64,000 nt of DNA from CALLPQ01 sp964421675 (GTDB lineage Bacteria > Pseudomonadota > Alphaproteobacteria > Caulobacterales > Parvularculaceae), in NCBI GenBank assembly GCA_964421675.1, contig CAYQXV010000004.1, positions 42,713-106,712 on the forward strand, read 5' to 3'. Positions 36,123 through 45,098 of the stretch are shown one piece after another (within the stretch, counting starts at the first letter, position 1; every line of letters starts with the position of its first letter). The translations under genes and the position numbers were made by a program. The notes beneath the pieces are model-generated. The model saw only the letters and a list, made by a program, of their open reading frames with translations. It did not search any database and was not told where the DNA came from.

Positions 36123-36146
36123 AAAACAACCTCTTCACACGAGGTT
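36123..36146 (-). terminator. Hairpin at the 3' end of the CarF/PEDS1-like gene
   Basis: On the minus strand a perfect 6-bp stem (AACCTC/GAGGTT) with a 7-base loop is followed by GTTTT, just after the stop codon at 36151. It lies between two convergent genes and may serve both. Confidence 0.5.
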
Positions 36147-36150
36147 CTGG

Positions 36151-36735
36151 CTATGCTTCACACTTTACGGGCACGCGAAAAAGAACCCAGATGAGTTTTT
36201 CTACGCGTTGGAAAAATCTGACCCGCTCTAAGACCGGGTTTACAAAATCAGTCATAGTGCAGAAGTGACTGTCTTTAGCGCCTCCATGATGGCACCAATG
36301 CCCACGCGCAGATTGGATAAATCCCCATTGCTGGAGCTTTGCAATAAAGACCCCATTTTCCTTCGCTGTTCGATGGGCCCAATAATGGGCTTGTGTCGGA
36401 AGAAGGCACGATGCGATCACAAATCCAATCGTGAAAGTGTTTACAGAATTGGTCAGTGTAAATATTAGCAAGCATGATGCCGCGACAAAAATGCTTGCCC
36501 AATTGCGCAACAAGAATCCATCTTTGGTAAAAGCACGCGGTTCCCGGTGGTGGATATCATTAGGAGCAACAATTAGTGCGCCGACAACAGGCCAACTGCG
36601 TTGGCAATATCGATCCTGAACCCAGTGCAAAACGCCTGACAGAAAATCTGCTAATAAATATGATAAAAACAATTGCCCAAATATACTGCATATAGCGAGC
36701 ATAGTATTTAAGAATATTGATAATAGATTTAACAT
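36151..36735 (-). CDS. CarF/PEDS1 (TMEM189/Kua) family lipid desaturase
   Basis: A 194-residue four-helix membrane protein with the His-rich pattern of the plasmanylethanolamine desaturase family: DFLSGVLHWVQDRY (30-43), APNDIHHREP, LPTQAHYWAHR (112-122), and FIQSARGHWCHHGG followed by DSHFCTMTDFVNPVLE. The histidines bind a di-iron centre. Animal PEDS1 and myxobacterial CarF make the vinyl-ether bond of plasmalogens. The ATG at 36735 has a strong GGGGGGGAA site; an ATG-like start 19 codons upstream is weaker. Substrate in this organism is unknown. Confidence 0.85.
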   Translation of the reverse strand: MLNLLSIFLNTMLAICSIFGQLFLSYLLADFLSGVLHWVQDRYCQRSWPVVGALIVAPNDIHHREPRAFTKDGFLLRNWASIFVAASCLLIFTLTNSVNTFTIGFVIASCLLPTQAHYWAHRTAKENGVFIAKLQQWGFIQSARGHWCHHGGAKDSHFCTMTDFVNPVLERVRFFQRVEKLIWVLFRVPVKCEA

Positions 36736-36795
36736 TATTCCCCCCCCTAATTCGTGCATATATCCTATTTGGGGAAAAATCAATATTGTCATCGC

Positions 36796-37599
36796 CTATG
36801 CCAGCACGATAGCAGACAGGTTGCGGCCATAATCCTCCTGATTTGTTTGGCGTGAATGTCGATAGGAAAAATAATGGTCAGGGGCCCCAAGGGTGCAAAC
36901 GCCTACATCATCGATTCGCGCCACACCGGATTGCTCAAGGCGCCATTTTGCAAACCCGGCAAGATCAAATTGGCGCTTATCCTCGGCTTTCCCTGCAATA
37001 AAGAAACGGTCTGTTCCTTCATATTTCTCGTTAAACGCCGATTTAAGATCAAGGCCCACTTCAAAATTGGGCTGGCGCAAGCAAGGCCCAAGCGCTGCGG
37101 AAATATTGGGCGCATGGGCGCCAATTTTTACCATCGCCTTGACGGTCTGCTCTAAAACGCCCGCGAGCGCACCGCGCCATCCGGCATGGGCAGCGCCAAT
37201 CACACCGGCCTGCGGGTCGACAAACAACCAAGGCATACAATCTGCCGCCAACACGCCAAGCATCAGGCCCGGCCTGTTTGTCACCATACCATCGGCCTGC
37301 GGCGGTTGCCCGCTAAACGGCGAGGTGAGCGTCACAACATCTGCAGAATGAACCTGGCGCAAGGTGATGAGTTTTGAGCGTCCAGATGAGGGTGAAGGAG
37401 ATAATGCTTGCCTGCAGCGATTTTTGTTTTCCAGTACCAATGATGGATTATCATCAGAACCAAGACCAACATTTAGGCTTGCATAATCGCCGGAAGAAAC
37501 ACCGCCCAAGCGCGAAAAAAATCCATGCCGGATGCGAGCACCGCCAGGCAAGCTGGATTGCGCTAACAGTTCACTTGTTAAGAAGGGGGGCGTCGTCAT
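36796..37599 (-). CDS. pgeF: Peptidoglycan editing factor PgeF (YfiH/laccase-domain)
   Basis: A 267-residue YfiH-family protein. Conserved blocks: RHGFFSRLGGVSSGDYASLNVG, QVHSADVVTL, ADGMVTNRPGLMLGVLAADCMPWLFVD with the metal-binding Cys, GAAHAGWRGALAGVLE with the His, and GPCLRQPNFEVG. It removes wrongly placed amino acids from muropeptides; older labels call it polyphenol oxidase or laccase. It overlaps the MidA-like gene by 4 bases (ATGA), so the two are translationally coupled. Confidence 0.92.
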   Translation of the reverse strand: MTTPPFLTSELLAQSSLPGGARIRHGFFSRLGGVSSGDYASLNVGLGSDDNPSLVLENKNRCRQALSPSPSSGRSKLITLRQVHSADVVTLTSPFSGQPPQADGMVTNRPGLMLGVLAADCMPWLFVDPQAGVIGAAHAGWRGALAGVLEQTVKAMVKIGAHAPNISAALGPCLRQPNFEVGLDLKSAFNEKYEGTDRFFIAGKAEDKRQFDLAGFAKWRLEQSGVARIDDVGVCTLGAPDHYFSYRHSRQTNQEDYGRNLSAIVLA

Positions 37600-38744
37600 T
37601 TTGCCTCTTTTGCAGAAAACCCGGCGGGGGGCTCCAAACCCGGACTGGACAGGCAAAGAACCTTGAACAATTCCCCCATTTGAGACGGGTCTGTCAGGCG
37701 ATGGGCACCATGATGAATGGCGGTTTGTTCCTCTGGGCTTTTGCCTTGAGATAAAGCATTGACGCGGTGATGCAGGCCAAGTTCACTCAAAAACTGGCCC
37801 TGGGATACCGGTCCAAAACAATCCGCCCCTTCATGCAAAGATGCATCGGCCAATCGTTGAAAATCAACATGAGCGGTCAGATCCGCTTTGCCCGGCGATT
37901 TTAAAGGTGGCCAAAACTCATGGTCACGAACCCCTTGAAAAGTATCTCCATATCCGCTCGACCAAGGACCGTAATCGATAATCAGGGCACGGCCCGAAAA
38001 CTCGCAAAGGCGTTTGGAAATTTTGGCTGATAATTGCATCGCGCCAACAGAGTGTTCAATAATGCTATCGATAGGCGCATCGACAGCAAGCGGATGATCT
38101 AACAGCAAAGGGGCTGGTGTCTTATCGAATTTCAACACATCTTCGACAGGGTCAAGACCGACAATGCGTTCGTGCCAACCAAGCTTGGTTTTGATAAATT
38201 GTTGAATGGGCATGCAATCAAAAAATTCATTCGCGACAATCAGCAAAGGTCCACCGGGGCAATCTTCAAAACTGTCAGCCCAGTTTACGTCAACATCGTG
38301 ATGGCGTTTTAACCGTTTTTGCTGTTCATGGCGCAACCGACCTGACATCTCAACAAGGGTGATCCGAACGGCTTTTAAAAATGCCGGGCGCAATCGCGCG
38401 ACCCGTAAAATATCATCCATCAGTACACCGCGCCCCGGACCAAGCTCGACAAGGTTGAATTGCTCAGGCGATCCAAGATTGTGCCACGCTTCAACAAGCC
38501 AAAGGCCAATCAGTTCTCCAAAAAGCTGGCTGACTTCCGGCGCGGTAATAAAATCGCCATCCTTACCCAAGGCGACTTCATTCATGTAATAACCGTCATG
38601 GGGATGGGTTAAGGCATCGGCCATATAATCGGCGATAGAGATAGGGCCGCGCTGCGCAATCACCCGCTTCAGCCGCTCTTCAAGCGCTGAGGGGTTTTGA
38701 TCGTCGGAACGGGTCGATGCAGTGTTCATAAAATTCAGGCCCAT
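37596..38744 (-). CDS. MidA/NDUFAF7-like SAM-dependent methyltransferase
   Basis: A 382-residue class I methyltransferase. The SAM-binding motif is FNLVELGPGRGVLMDDILR; the family N-terminus ISIADYMADALTHPHDGYYM and the block LLIVANEFFDCMPIQQF are typical. Mitochondrial NDUFAF7 methylates an arginine of the complex I subunit NDUFS2 and bacterial homologues are presumed related. It lies between lgt and pgeF in an order common in alphaproteobacteria. The first ATG is taken; an ATG five codons later is possible. Confidence 0.9.
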   Translation of the reverse strand: MGLNFMNTASTRSDDQNPSALEERLKRVIAQRGPISIADYMADALTHPHDGYYMNEVALGKDGDFITAPEVSQLFGELIGLWLVEAWHNLGSPEQFNLVELGPGRGVLMDDILRVARLRPAFLKAVRITLVEMSGRLRHEQQKRLKRHHDVDVNWADSFEDCPGGPLLIVANEFFDCMPIQQFIKTKLGWHERIVGLDPVEDVLKFDKTPAPLLLDHPLAVDAPIDSIIEHSVGAMQLSAKISKRLCEFSGRALIIDYGPWSSGYGDTFQGVRDHEFWPPLKSPGKADLTAHVDFQRLADASLHEGADCFGPVSQGQFLSELGLHHRVNALSQGKSPEEQTAIHHGAHRLTDPSQMGELFKVLCLSSPGLEPPAGFSAKEAK

Positions 38745-38807
38745 AGGGCAGGCAGGGTTAACGGGGCAACGCGCTTTTTGCGCTAGTCAGTAAGTTGGTG
38801 AACCAGC

Positions 38808-39737
38808 TTACTTCGCCTTTGCTTTCATATCGACTTCCGGCGGTGCTTCGGCAATCGGCGTCACCGGTCTGGTATAAGCGCGCCTTATCATCCAAAGGCC
38901 AAGGAGGATAATCGGAATAGACAAAATCATCCCCATGGTCAGGCCAAAGGCAAAAGTACCCAGATGGGCATCGGGTTGGCGGAAATTCTCAACAAAGGTG
39001 CGCGCAATGCCAAAGCCTGCCAGCACAAACCCAATCGCCGCGCCTTTATGTTGCAAGATTCCAAACCGCCGCGAGGCGATGAATATGACAATAAACAAGA
39101 CAAGCCCCTCTAGCGCGGCTTCATAAAGCTGGCTTGGATGGCGCGGTAAATTATCGGGCGCCGCCGGGAAAATCATTGCCCAGGGAACATCGCTAGGGCG
39201 GCCATATAACTCACCATTCACAAAATTTGCGAGGCGGCCAAATATTAGGCCAATAGGCGCGGCGCAGGCAAACAGGTCGCCAAGCACCAGCGGCTCAATA
39301 TTGTTTTTGCGTGCGAACAAAAAGCCAGCCACAGAAACCCCAATCAGGCCTCCATGGAATGACATCCCGCCTTTCCACATCATCACGGCCGGGGGGATGG
39401 GAATCCATCCGATGAGCGTTTTTACAAGGCCCCCGCCAGCACCCATAATCGACCCGATAGACTCCCAAGGAGCCACCAACAGAGCGGGCTCATAGAAGAA
39501 TACATACCCCATGCGACCGCCCAAAATAGCGCCCAGCGCGGCAATCGTGGCAGCATCAACCAATTGCTCTTTATTGACAGGGCCGCGGGTTTTTAACCCC
39601 CAATAAGCAGGTTTTTTGAGTAAATTCAGCAGATAGAGCGCGCCAAATAACGCCGCCGACAGATATGCCAGAGAGTACCAACGGATCGGCAGAGGCCCTA
39701 ATTGGAGGGCGATAGGATCAATATCGGGAAACGGCAC
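38808..39737 (-). CDS. lgt: Prolipoprotein diacylglyceryl transferase
   Basis: A 309-residue, seven-helix Lgt that moves diacylglycerol from phosphatidylglycerol to lipobox cysteines. Signature GRLANFVNGELYGRPSDVPWAMIFP, the HGGLIG segment, and RHPSQLYEA are intact. It is the first gene of the lgt-midA-pgeF run. Its lipoprotein substrates and lspA are both represented in this window. Confidence 0.96.
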   Translation of the reverse strand: MPFPDIDPIALQLGPLPIRWYSLAYLSAALFGALYLLNLLKKPAYWGLKTRGPVNKEQLVDAATIAALGAILGGRMGYVFFYEPALLVAPWESIGSIMGAGGGLVKTLIGWIPIPPAVMMWKGGMSFHGGLIGVSVAGFLFARKNNIEPLVLGDLFACAAPIGLIFGRLANFVNGELYGRPSDVPWAMIFPAAPDNLPRHPSQLYEAALEGLVLFIVIFIASRRFGILQHKGAAIGFVLAGFGIARTFVENFRQPDAHLGTFAFGLTMGMILSIPIILLGLWMIRRAYTRPVTPIAEAPPEVDMKAKAK

Positions 39738-39939
39738 GGGGGGTGGTCCTCTTGTGACTATGCGCGTCTATGGCGCTCATCTACCGCGATTGCAGCGCGG
39801 TGTCTTCCTTTTTATAGCAGGCTGACATTGCCTATCCTAATTGCCGGCTTATTTGTCGCGTAGCTGGGGCCCTCCAGCGGTTTGAATATTGCCCGTTTGC
39901 ACAGTATATCACCAATAAGAACACTGAGGAGTAATCACA

Positions 39940-40185
39940 ATGCAAACCCGTAATCCAATGTTTGACCAAATGGCTCAAATGATGACTGAAGCAGCGGGCG
40001 CAGCAGACGGGGTGCGGCGCGAGGCCGAAACCGTCTTTAGGGGGCAACTGCAAAAAATATTGGGGGATATGGAGCTTGTGACCCGCGAGGAATTTGAAGC
40101 GGTAAAGGAAATGGCGTCAAAAGCGCGCGAGGAAAATGACCGCTTGAACGAGCGCCTTGATGCCCTTGAGAAAGAAGCTCGCTAA
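39940..40185 (+). CDS. ubiK: UbiK-type accessory factor (YqiC/BMFP family)
   Basis: An 81-residue helical protein: NPMFDQMAQMMTEAAGAADG, then a central block ending in QKILGDMELVTREEFEAVKEMA and a C-terminal coiled coil (REENDRLNERLDALEKE). This is the BMFP/YqiC layout; UbiK assists the UbiJ-scaffolded ubiquinone biosynthesis complex and binds membranes. Divergent from lgt; GAGGAG is about 9 bases before the ATG. Confidence 0.85.
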   Translation: MQTRNPMFDQMAQMMTEAAGAADGVRREAETVFRGQLQKILGDMELVTREEFEAVKEMASKAREENDRLNERLDALEKEAR

Positions 40186-40250
40186 CCGGGTTTACGTAAA
40201 GGCGTTTGTTTACGTTAAAGCATTGGGCCAAATTTCTTAAGCGGGAGCAT

Positions 40251-40709
40251 TTAAGCCGGAGCGTTTGAGCGCGAAGTCTTTTGCGCTTTTTCCGCCTGGC
40301 GCGTGAAATGCTTTAGTCCAAGATCATCTTTGTGAACACCGTCGGGTAGAGGGTCATCGCGCATTCTTATATAATTCAGGATCAAGAATATTGTTATGCC
40401 GTCAAACATCACCAACATTGACGCTGAAAAATGACCGCCCAACACCAGATATTCCGCCAATGAACTAAACATTGAGAATGTCGCAACACCAGCGGCGACA
40501 AATACCGGGCTTTCCTGACCAATGCGGATTGCAATAGCAAGATAGATATAAAATGCGCCGACAAGGAATATCCGAATGTAAGAAACATCGGGCACTTCAA
40601 ATGTGGTCAACACCAAATGCGCCATTCCCGTACATACGAAAACACCGAACATTTTATGTTTCCATTTATGCTGCTCGCTATTGATGATCAATTCTTCTTC
40701 GAACATCAT
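40251..40709 (-). CDS. Small four-helix membrane protein, unknown function
   Basis: A 152-residue protein with a cytosolic charged N-terminus (EEELIINSEQHKWKHKM), four hydrophobic segments between about 21 and 113, and a charged C-terminal tail (RMRDDPLPDG to the end). No family recognised. Its start overlaps the ruvX stop by 4 bases, suggesting coupled translation. Confidence 0.75.
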   Translation of the reverse strand: MMFEEELIINSEQHKWKHKMFGVFVCTGMAHLVLTTFEVPDVSYIRIFLVGAFYIYLAIAIRIGQESPVFVAAGVATFSMFSSLAEYLVLGGHFSASMLVMFDGITIFLILNYIRMRDDPLPDGVHKDDLGLKHFTRQAEKAQKTSRSNAPA

Positions 40710-41167
40710 TGTCCCTGCCTCATATGATCAATTGCACCCTGAAGAATATAGGTCGCTGCCATCTGATCGATCAAATCGGCCCGGCGGGCCCGGCTCGTAT
40801 CCAGAGCAATCAAATCACGTTCCATGGCTTGCGTTGAAAACCGCTCATCCCAAAACGCGATGGGAATATCTGTTTTCTGGCTTGCATTGCGTACAAATGC
40901 CCGCGTGGATTGCGCGCGAGGGCCTTCACTCCCGTCCATGTTTAAAGGGAGCCCCATAACCATGCCGACAATATTTCGTTCGTTTGAAATGCTAAGAATG
41001 GTTTCAAAATCCACGGTAAATTTGACCCTCTTAATCGTCCTAACCGGCGTTGCAATGCGTCTATCCGGGTCGCACACGGCAACCCCTATCGTTTTTGTCC
41101 CGAGATCAAGGCCAAGCAATGCGCCGACCTTGTCCTTTTCGACAAGCTTGTTCAGGTCGTTTATCAT
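40706..41167 (-). CDS. ruvX: RuvX/YqgF-type putative Holliday-junction resolvase
   Basis: A 153-residue RNase H-fold protein: GLDLGTKTIGVAVCDPDRRI with the catalytic Asp, VGMVMGLPLNMDGSEGP, and FWDERFSTQAMERDLIA with the acidic residues, followed by DLIDQMAATYILQGAID. The family is implicated in pre-16S rRNA 5'-end maturation (YqgF) or junction resolution. It starts the ruvX-membrane-protein pair. Confidence 0.93.
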   Translation of the reverse strand: MINDLNKLVEKDKVGALLGLDLGTKTIGVAVCDPDRRIATPVRTIKRVKFTVDFETILSISNERNIVGMVMGLPLNMDGSEGPRAQSTRAFVRNASQKTDIPIAFWDERFSTQAMERDLIALDTSRARRADLIDQMAATYILQGAIDHMRQGQ

Positions 41168-41329
41168 GTTCCCCGACTAGCATGTCAGCAGTCCTATGGG
41201 AATTGTGCGCATCCCAGCCTACGCAGGCCTTCCAAAGAGCGAGACTAAAAGAAATATGTTAACAAGATAAGAATTCATCTATCCTTAGATTTGGGAAAAT
41301 ATTGGTGTTTAGGTATATTGGGGTCATTC

Positions 41330-42718
41330 ATGTTGAAATTCTGGTCTAGCCTCCTGATCGTCTTAATGATGATCACCGTTTCAGGGGCAGTTAAAGCCCT
41401 GTCGGAGACGTCTAGACAGCCGCGTTCACAGCTTTCGGTTGAAATTCATCTGGAAAATACAAATGATTGGGTATCGGCCGAGTATAAATTATCCAAACCC
41501 GTTAACCATTTGGACCTTGGTTTTGCCCACGACAATCTTGAGCTGCAATTAACAAGCTGGAAAATTGAAACGCCGGAGTTGGCGTTTGGGATCCTCGATC
41601 AACGCATTGTCCTGCATTCAAAAGATAACAAGCCCTTCAAAACCGCGAAAATTCGCCTTTACCCATCCGAGCAAAGTCTTCCCGGTCAATATCGCTCGCT
41701 GGTGCGAATGAATGCTGACGATCTGATTTTATATACCGGTCACATTCATCCTTTCACCGCTATGGGTATGCGGGTACGCTCTCGCTGGTTTGGCCTGCCT
41801 GATGCGCAGACTGCGATGAACATCGCAAAACATCCTGCCTTTGTTTATTTTGGATCACGCCCTCCAACAGATTTGGGTCTGCTAAATCTAAGTATAAGCG
41901 ATGATGTTCCGGTGTGGATAGAAAACACGATAAAAACTCTTGCGCCGCTGGTGGTGGCCAAACTGACTGAACAATTCGATGTTTTGCCCGGTGCCAAACC
42001 AACTTTGTTTGTGCGCATGGATCAGATGAGCGATCGCAATGGCTTTCTGTTTAGCGGGGACGCCTTGCCCGGACAGATCATGATTAGTCTGCAAGGACAT
42101 TCATGGATGAAACATACACCGCAAGGCAAAGATATTATTGAATCCGGGACCACGCACGAACTTGTCCATCTTTGGCAATCAATATTAAGGCCAGCAGGCG
42201 AGGGCGTGCCGGACTGGTTGCATGAAGGCAGCGCCGATGCGCTTGCCAATGAAGTGCTGTTGGCGGTCGGGCGGCGTTCGATACGCCAGATTGAAGCGAT
42301 CCGGACAACCGCAAGACAGACATGTTCGCAAAGCCTGGTAGAGCCGCTCCCCGAAGCCTTCATCAAATTGACCGGAACACGGTTGGCCAGCGCATCTTAT
42401 GCCTGCGGGCACTGGATGGCGTTGATTGCCGGGGAAGGCCTGTTCGGGAAGAGCGCTTTTCCAGTCATACGGTTCTGGCAGAGCTATCTGCCGACCTCTC
42501 GCAAGTCAGGCTATGACAAAGCGATGTGGTTCAACCAGATCATCTCGCATCATCCAGACCCGAAGGCGGGCGCGGCTCTTGCTGGCGATCTTGATTTGTT
42601 CCCCAAAACCATTTGGTCAAATCCATCGCGCAAATTACGCACCATGCGAGAGCGCGCGCAGCTAGCCTACAAAAACAGTCGCGTCGCCAGCCCGAATTTA
42701 TCCGATGGGACGAATTGA
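41330..42718 (+). CDS. Exported gluzincin-type metallopeptidase, unassigned family
   Basis: A 462-residue protein with a signal peptide (hydrophobic 7-22). HELVH at 276-280 is followed after exactly 18 residues by Glu299 (HEGSADALA), the HExxH-x18-E pattern of M1-type (MA(E) clan) metallopeptidases. The N-terminal 150 residues look like a beta-rich domain. No GAMEN-type aminopeptidase motif is seen, so it is not a classical M1 enzyme. The ATG at 41330 gives a clean signal peptide; an upstream in-frame TTG does not. Confidence 0.8.
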   Translation: MLKFWSSLLIVLMMITVSGAVKALSETSRQPRSQLSVEIHLENTNDWVSAEYKLSKPVNHLDLGFAHDNLELQLTSWKIETPELAFGILDQRIVLHSKDNKPFKTAKIRLYPSEQSLPGQYRSLVRMNADDLILYTGHIHPFTAMGMRVRSRWFGLPDAQTAMNIAKHPAFVYFGSRPPTDLGLLNLSISDDVPVWIENTIKTLAPLVVAKLTEQFDVLPGAKPTLFVRMDQMSDRNGFLFSGDALPGQIMISLQGHSWMKHTPQGKDIIESGTTHELVHLWQSILRPAGEGVPDWLHEGSADALANEVLLAVGRRSIRQIEAIRTTARQTCSQSLVEPLPEAFIKLTGTRLASASYACGHWMALIAGEGLFGKSAFPVIRFWQSYLPTSRKSGYDKAMWFNQIISHHPDPKAGAALAGDLDLFPKTIWSNPSRKLRTMRERAQLAYKNSRVASPNLSDGTN

Positions 42719-42844
42719 TCACCAGATAAAGTCCGCCGCTTCGTAGATTTATCAATTTCGAGGCCCGTTAACCCGGCGGCGCCTCTTGCAGAAACGCGGC
42801 TTGCTTGATAGGCCCATGAAACTGCATGCCCGAAAGGATCATCC

Positions 42845-43144
42845 ATGAGCGTGGACACCGAAACTGTACGTAAAGTTGCCAAACTAGCCCGGATTGCTGA
42901 GCCCGAAGAGCGCCTTGCGCCGCTCGCTGATGAGATCAATGCGATCCTGGGATGGATTGAGCAGCTCAATGAAGTTGATGTCGACAATGTTGATGCAATG
43001 GCGTCGACCGTTGAGGTGAGCCTGCCACTGCGCGACGATGTGCTGGCGTCCGGCCCCACAGGCGGCGGGCAGGCGGAAAATATCGTTGCCAATGCGCCAT
43101 CCTCCGAAGAGAACTTTTTTGTTGTTCCCAAAGTTGTGGAATAG
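42845..43144 (+). CDS. gatC: Aspartyl/glutamyl-tRNA amidotransferase subunit C
   Basis: A 99-residue GatC: VRKVAKLARIAEPEERLAPL start, EINAILGWIEQLNEVDVDNV and the C-terminal NFFVVPKVVE are all family hallmarks. It stabilises GatA in the GatCAB complex that converts Glu-tRNA-Gln or Asp-tRNA-Asn. AAGGA precedes the ATG. gatA follows after 62 bases; gatB is not in the next genes, so it lies elsewhere. Confidence 0.96.
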   Translation: MSVDTETVRKVAKLARIAEPEERLAPLADEINAILGWIEQLNEVDVDNVDAMASTVEVSLPLRDDVLASGPTGGGQAENIVANAPSSEENFFVVPKVVE

Positions 43145-43206
43145 AGCGCAAAACGCTTGATCTGATCCGTTGTTTAACATTTCACTCTCCAAAGCCCCAT
43201 TCATTT

Positions 43207-44685
43207 ATGACCCAAATCGAAACTCATACGCTTTCCAGTCTTAGAACGGCCCTGCGCGATAAAGAGCTGACCGCGAGCGAAGCCACCAATGCCTATTTGC
43301 AGCGCATTGAAGCAGCCAAACCGCTCAATGCATTTATCTCAATGACCGCCGACAAAGCTCTGGAGCAGGCCAAGCAAAGTGATGCCAAACTGGCAAAAGG
43401 CGAGGGTGGCTCCCTTGAAGGCATTCCGCTCGGCATCAAGGATTTGTTTTGCACGCAAGATGTGATGACCACAGCGGGCAGCCGCATCCTTGATGGATTT
43501 GTGCCGCGCTATGAATCCACGGTTTCCCAAAACCTGTTTGACCAAGGCGCAGTCATGCTTGGCAAACTGAACCTTGATGAATTTGCCATGGGCTCCTCCA
43601 ATGAGACCAGTCATTATGGCCCGGTTGTTAATCCGTGGCGGCGCGCCGATGCGCCAACGCCGCTCACCCCCGGCGGCTCGTCCGGTGGATCGTCGGCCGC
43701 GGTTGCTGCCGGTATTGTTGCCGCTGCCACCGGAACCGATACGGGCGGCTCCATTCGCCAACCCGCAGCCTTTACCGGCACTGTTGGATTTAAACCAACC
43801 TATGGGCGATGCTCACGCTGGGGCATTGTCGCATTTGCCTCCTCACTCGACCAGGCCGGACCGATTACCCGCGATGTGCGCGACAGCGCGATCATGCTTG
43901 AAGCCATGGCCGGGCACGACCCCAAAGATTCAACCTCCATTGATTGCCCGGTTCCCAATTATGAAGCCGCACTCGGACAATCGATCAAAGGCATGAAAGT
44001 CGGTATTCCCAAAGAATATCGTCTTGACGGAATGCCCGCAGAAATTGAAACGCTCTGGCAACAAGGCATTGACTGGATGCGCGATGCAGGATGCGAGATT
44101 GTTGATATTTCTCTTCCCCTAACAAAATACGCCCTACCGGTTTATTACATTGTTGCCCCTGCCGAAGCCTCCTCAAATCTGGCCCGCTATGACGGGGTTA
44201 AATATGGTTTCCGTGCGGAAGGTAATTATCCGATCAATGAACTTTACGAACATACCCGCGCAGAGGGCTTTGGTGATGAAGTCAAACGCCGCGTTCTGAT
44301 TGGTACCTATGTTTTGTCTGCGGGCTATTATGATGCCTATTATTTACGTGCGCAAAAAGTTCGCAAAAAAATCGCTGATGAATTTACCAATGTGTTCCAG
44401 TCGGTTGATATGATTTTAACCCCGTCTGCCCCGTCCGCAGCATTTGGGATTGGTGAGAAGGTTGGCGATCCGGTTTCAATGTATCTCAATGATATTTTCA
44501 CGGTTACCGCAAACCTTGCCGGCCTTCCGGGCGTCAGCGTTCCTGCCGGTCTTGATGCTCAGGGTCTGCCCCTTGGCTTGCAATTAATTGGCAAACCATT
44601 TGATGAAGTCACTTTGTTCAAGGGCGCAAGTGCGCTGGAGAGCGCGGCCAATTTCACCGGCCGACCAGAAAATTGGTGGGCATAA
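43207..44685 (+). CDS. gatA: Aspartyl/glutamyl-tRNA amidotransferase subunit A
   Basis: A 492-residue amidase-signature enzyme. The Ser-cisSer-Lys triad is visible as Lys78 in GIPLGIKDLF, the serine cluster TPGGSSGGSSAAVAA and TDTGGSIRQPAAF. It releases ammonia from glutamine for transamidation of misacylated tRNA. Cotranscribed with gatC. Confidence 0.97.
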   Translation: MTQIETHTLSSLRTALRDKELTASEATNAYLQRIEAAKPLNAFISMTADKALEQAKQSDAKLAKGEGGSLEGIPLGIKDLFCTQDVMTTAGSRILDGFVPRYESTVSQNLFDQGAVMLGKLNLDEFAMGSSNETSHYGPVVNPWRRADAPTPLTPGGSSGGSSAAVAAGIVAAATGTDTGGSIRQPAAFTGTVGFKPTYGRCSRWGIVAFASSLDQAGPITRDVRDSAIMLEAMAGHDPKDSTSIDCPVPNYEAALGQSIKGMKVGIPKEYRLDGMPAEIETLWQQGIDWMRDAGCEIVDISLPLTKYALPVYYIVAPAEASSNLARYDGVKYGFRAEGNYPINELYEHTRAEGFGDEVKRRVLIGTYVLSAGYYDAYYLRAQKVRKKIADEFTNVFQSVDMILTPSAPSAAFGIGEKVGDPVSMYLNDIFTVTANLAGLPGVSVPAGLDAQGLPLGLQLIGKPFDEVTLFKGASALESAANFTGRPENWWA

Positions 44686-44698
44686 GGATTATTGAACC

Positions 44699-44989
44699 AT
44701 GGTTGCAAAACTGAACGACGGTGAGCGAAAACAATTTTTTGCCGACCATCCCAAATGGACCCCCTTACAGGGGCGCGATGGGGCGACGCGTCAAATCAGT
44801 TTTGCAGATTTCAATGAAGCCTTTGGCTTTATGTCGCGCGTTGCGCTATATGCTGATAAAGCAGATCATCATCCAGAATGGTTTAATGTCTATAACCGGG
44901 TCGAGATTATCCTGACCACCCACGAAGTGAGCGGCCTTTCTCACCGTGATGCAGAAATGGCGCGGTTCATTGATCAGATTGCGCCTTAA
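44699..44989 (+). CDS. phhB: 4a-hydroxytetrahydrobiopterin dehydratase (PCD/DCoH)
   Basis: A 96-residue pterin-4a-carbinolamine dehydratase: WTPLQGRDGATRQISFADFNEAFGFM, then KADHHPEWFNVYNRVEIILTTHE with the conserved His-His-Pro-Glu-Trp and second His. It recycles pterin cofactor after aromatic amino-acid hydroxylation. It follows gatA by 13 bases, probably as a passenger in the operon; no phenylalanine hydroxylase gene is nearby. Confidence 0.93.
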   Translation: MVAKLNDGERKQFFADHPKWTPLQGRDGATRQISFADFNEAFGFMSRVALYADKADHHPEWFNVYNRVEIILTTHEVSGLSHRDAEMARFIDQIAP

Positions 44990-45098
44990 GGTCCGGCTTT
45001 TTACAATCGTAAACTGACCAATCCATTTTGTTGAAATTTTTGGCGGTAAGCCATCACAAAGAAAACGCACGATCAGCCTACCATCATCCCACGACAGC

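Noticed and set aside
36893..37351. 152-codon plus-strand ORF
   Set aside because: Antisense to pgeF, which has all its family motifs on the minus strand.
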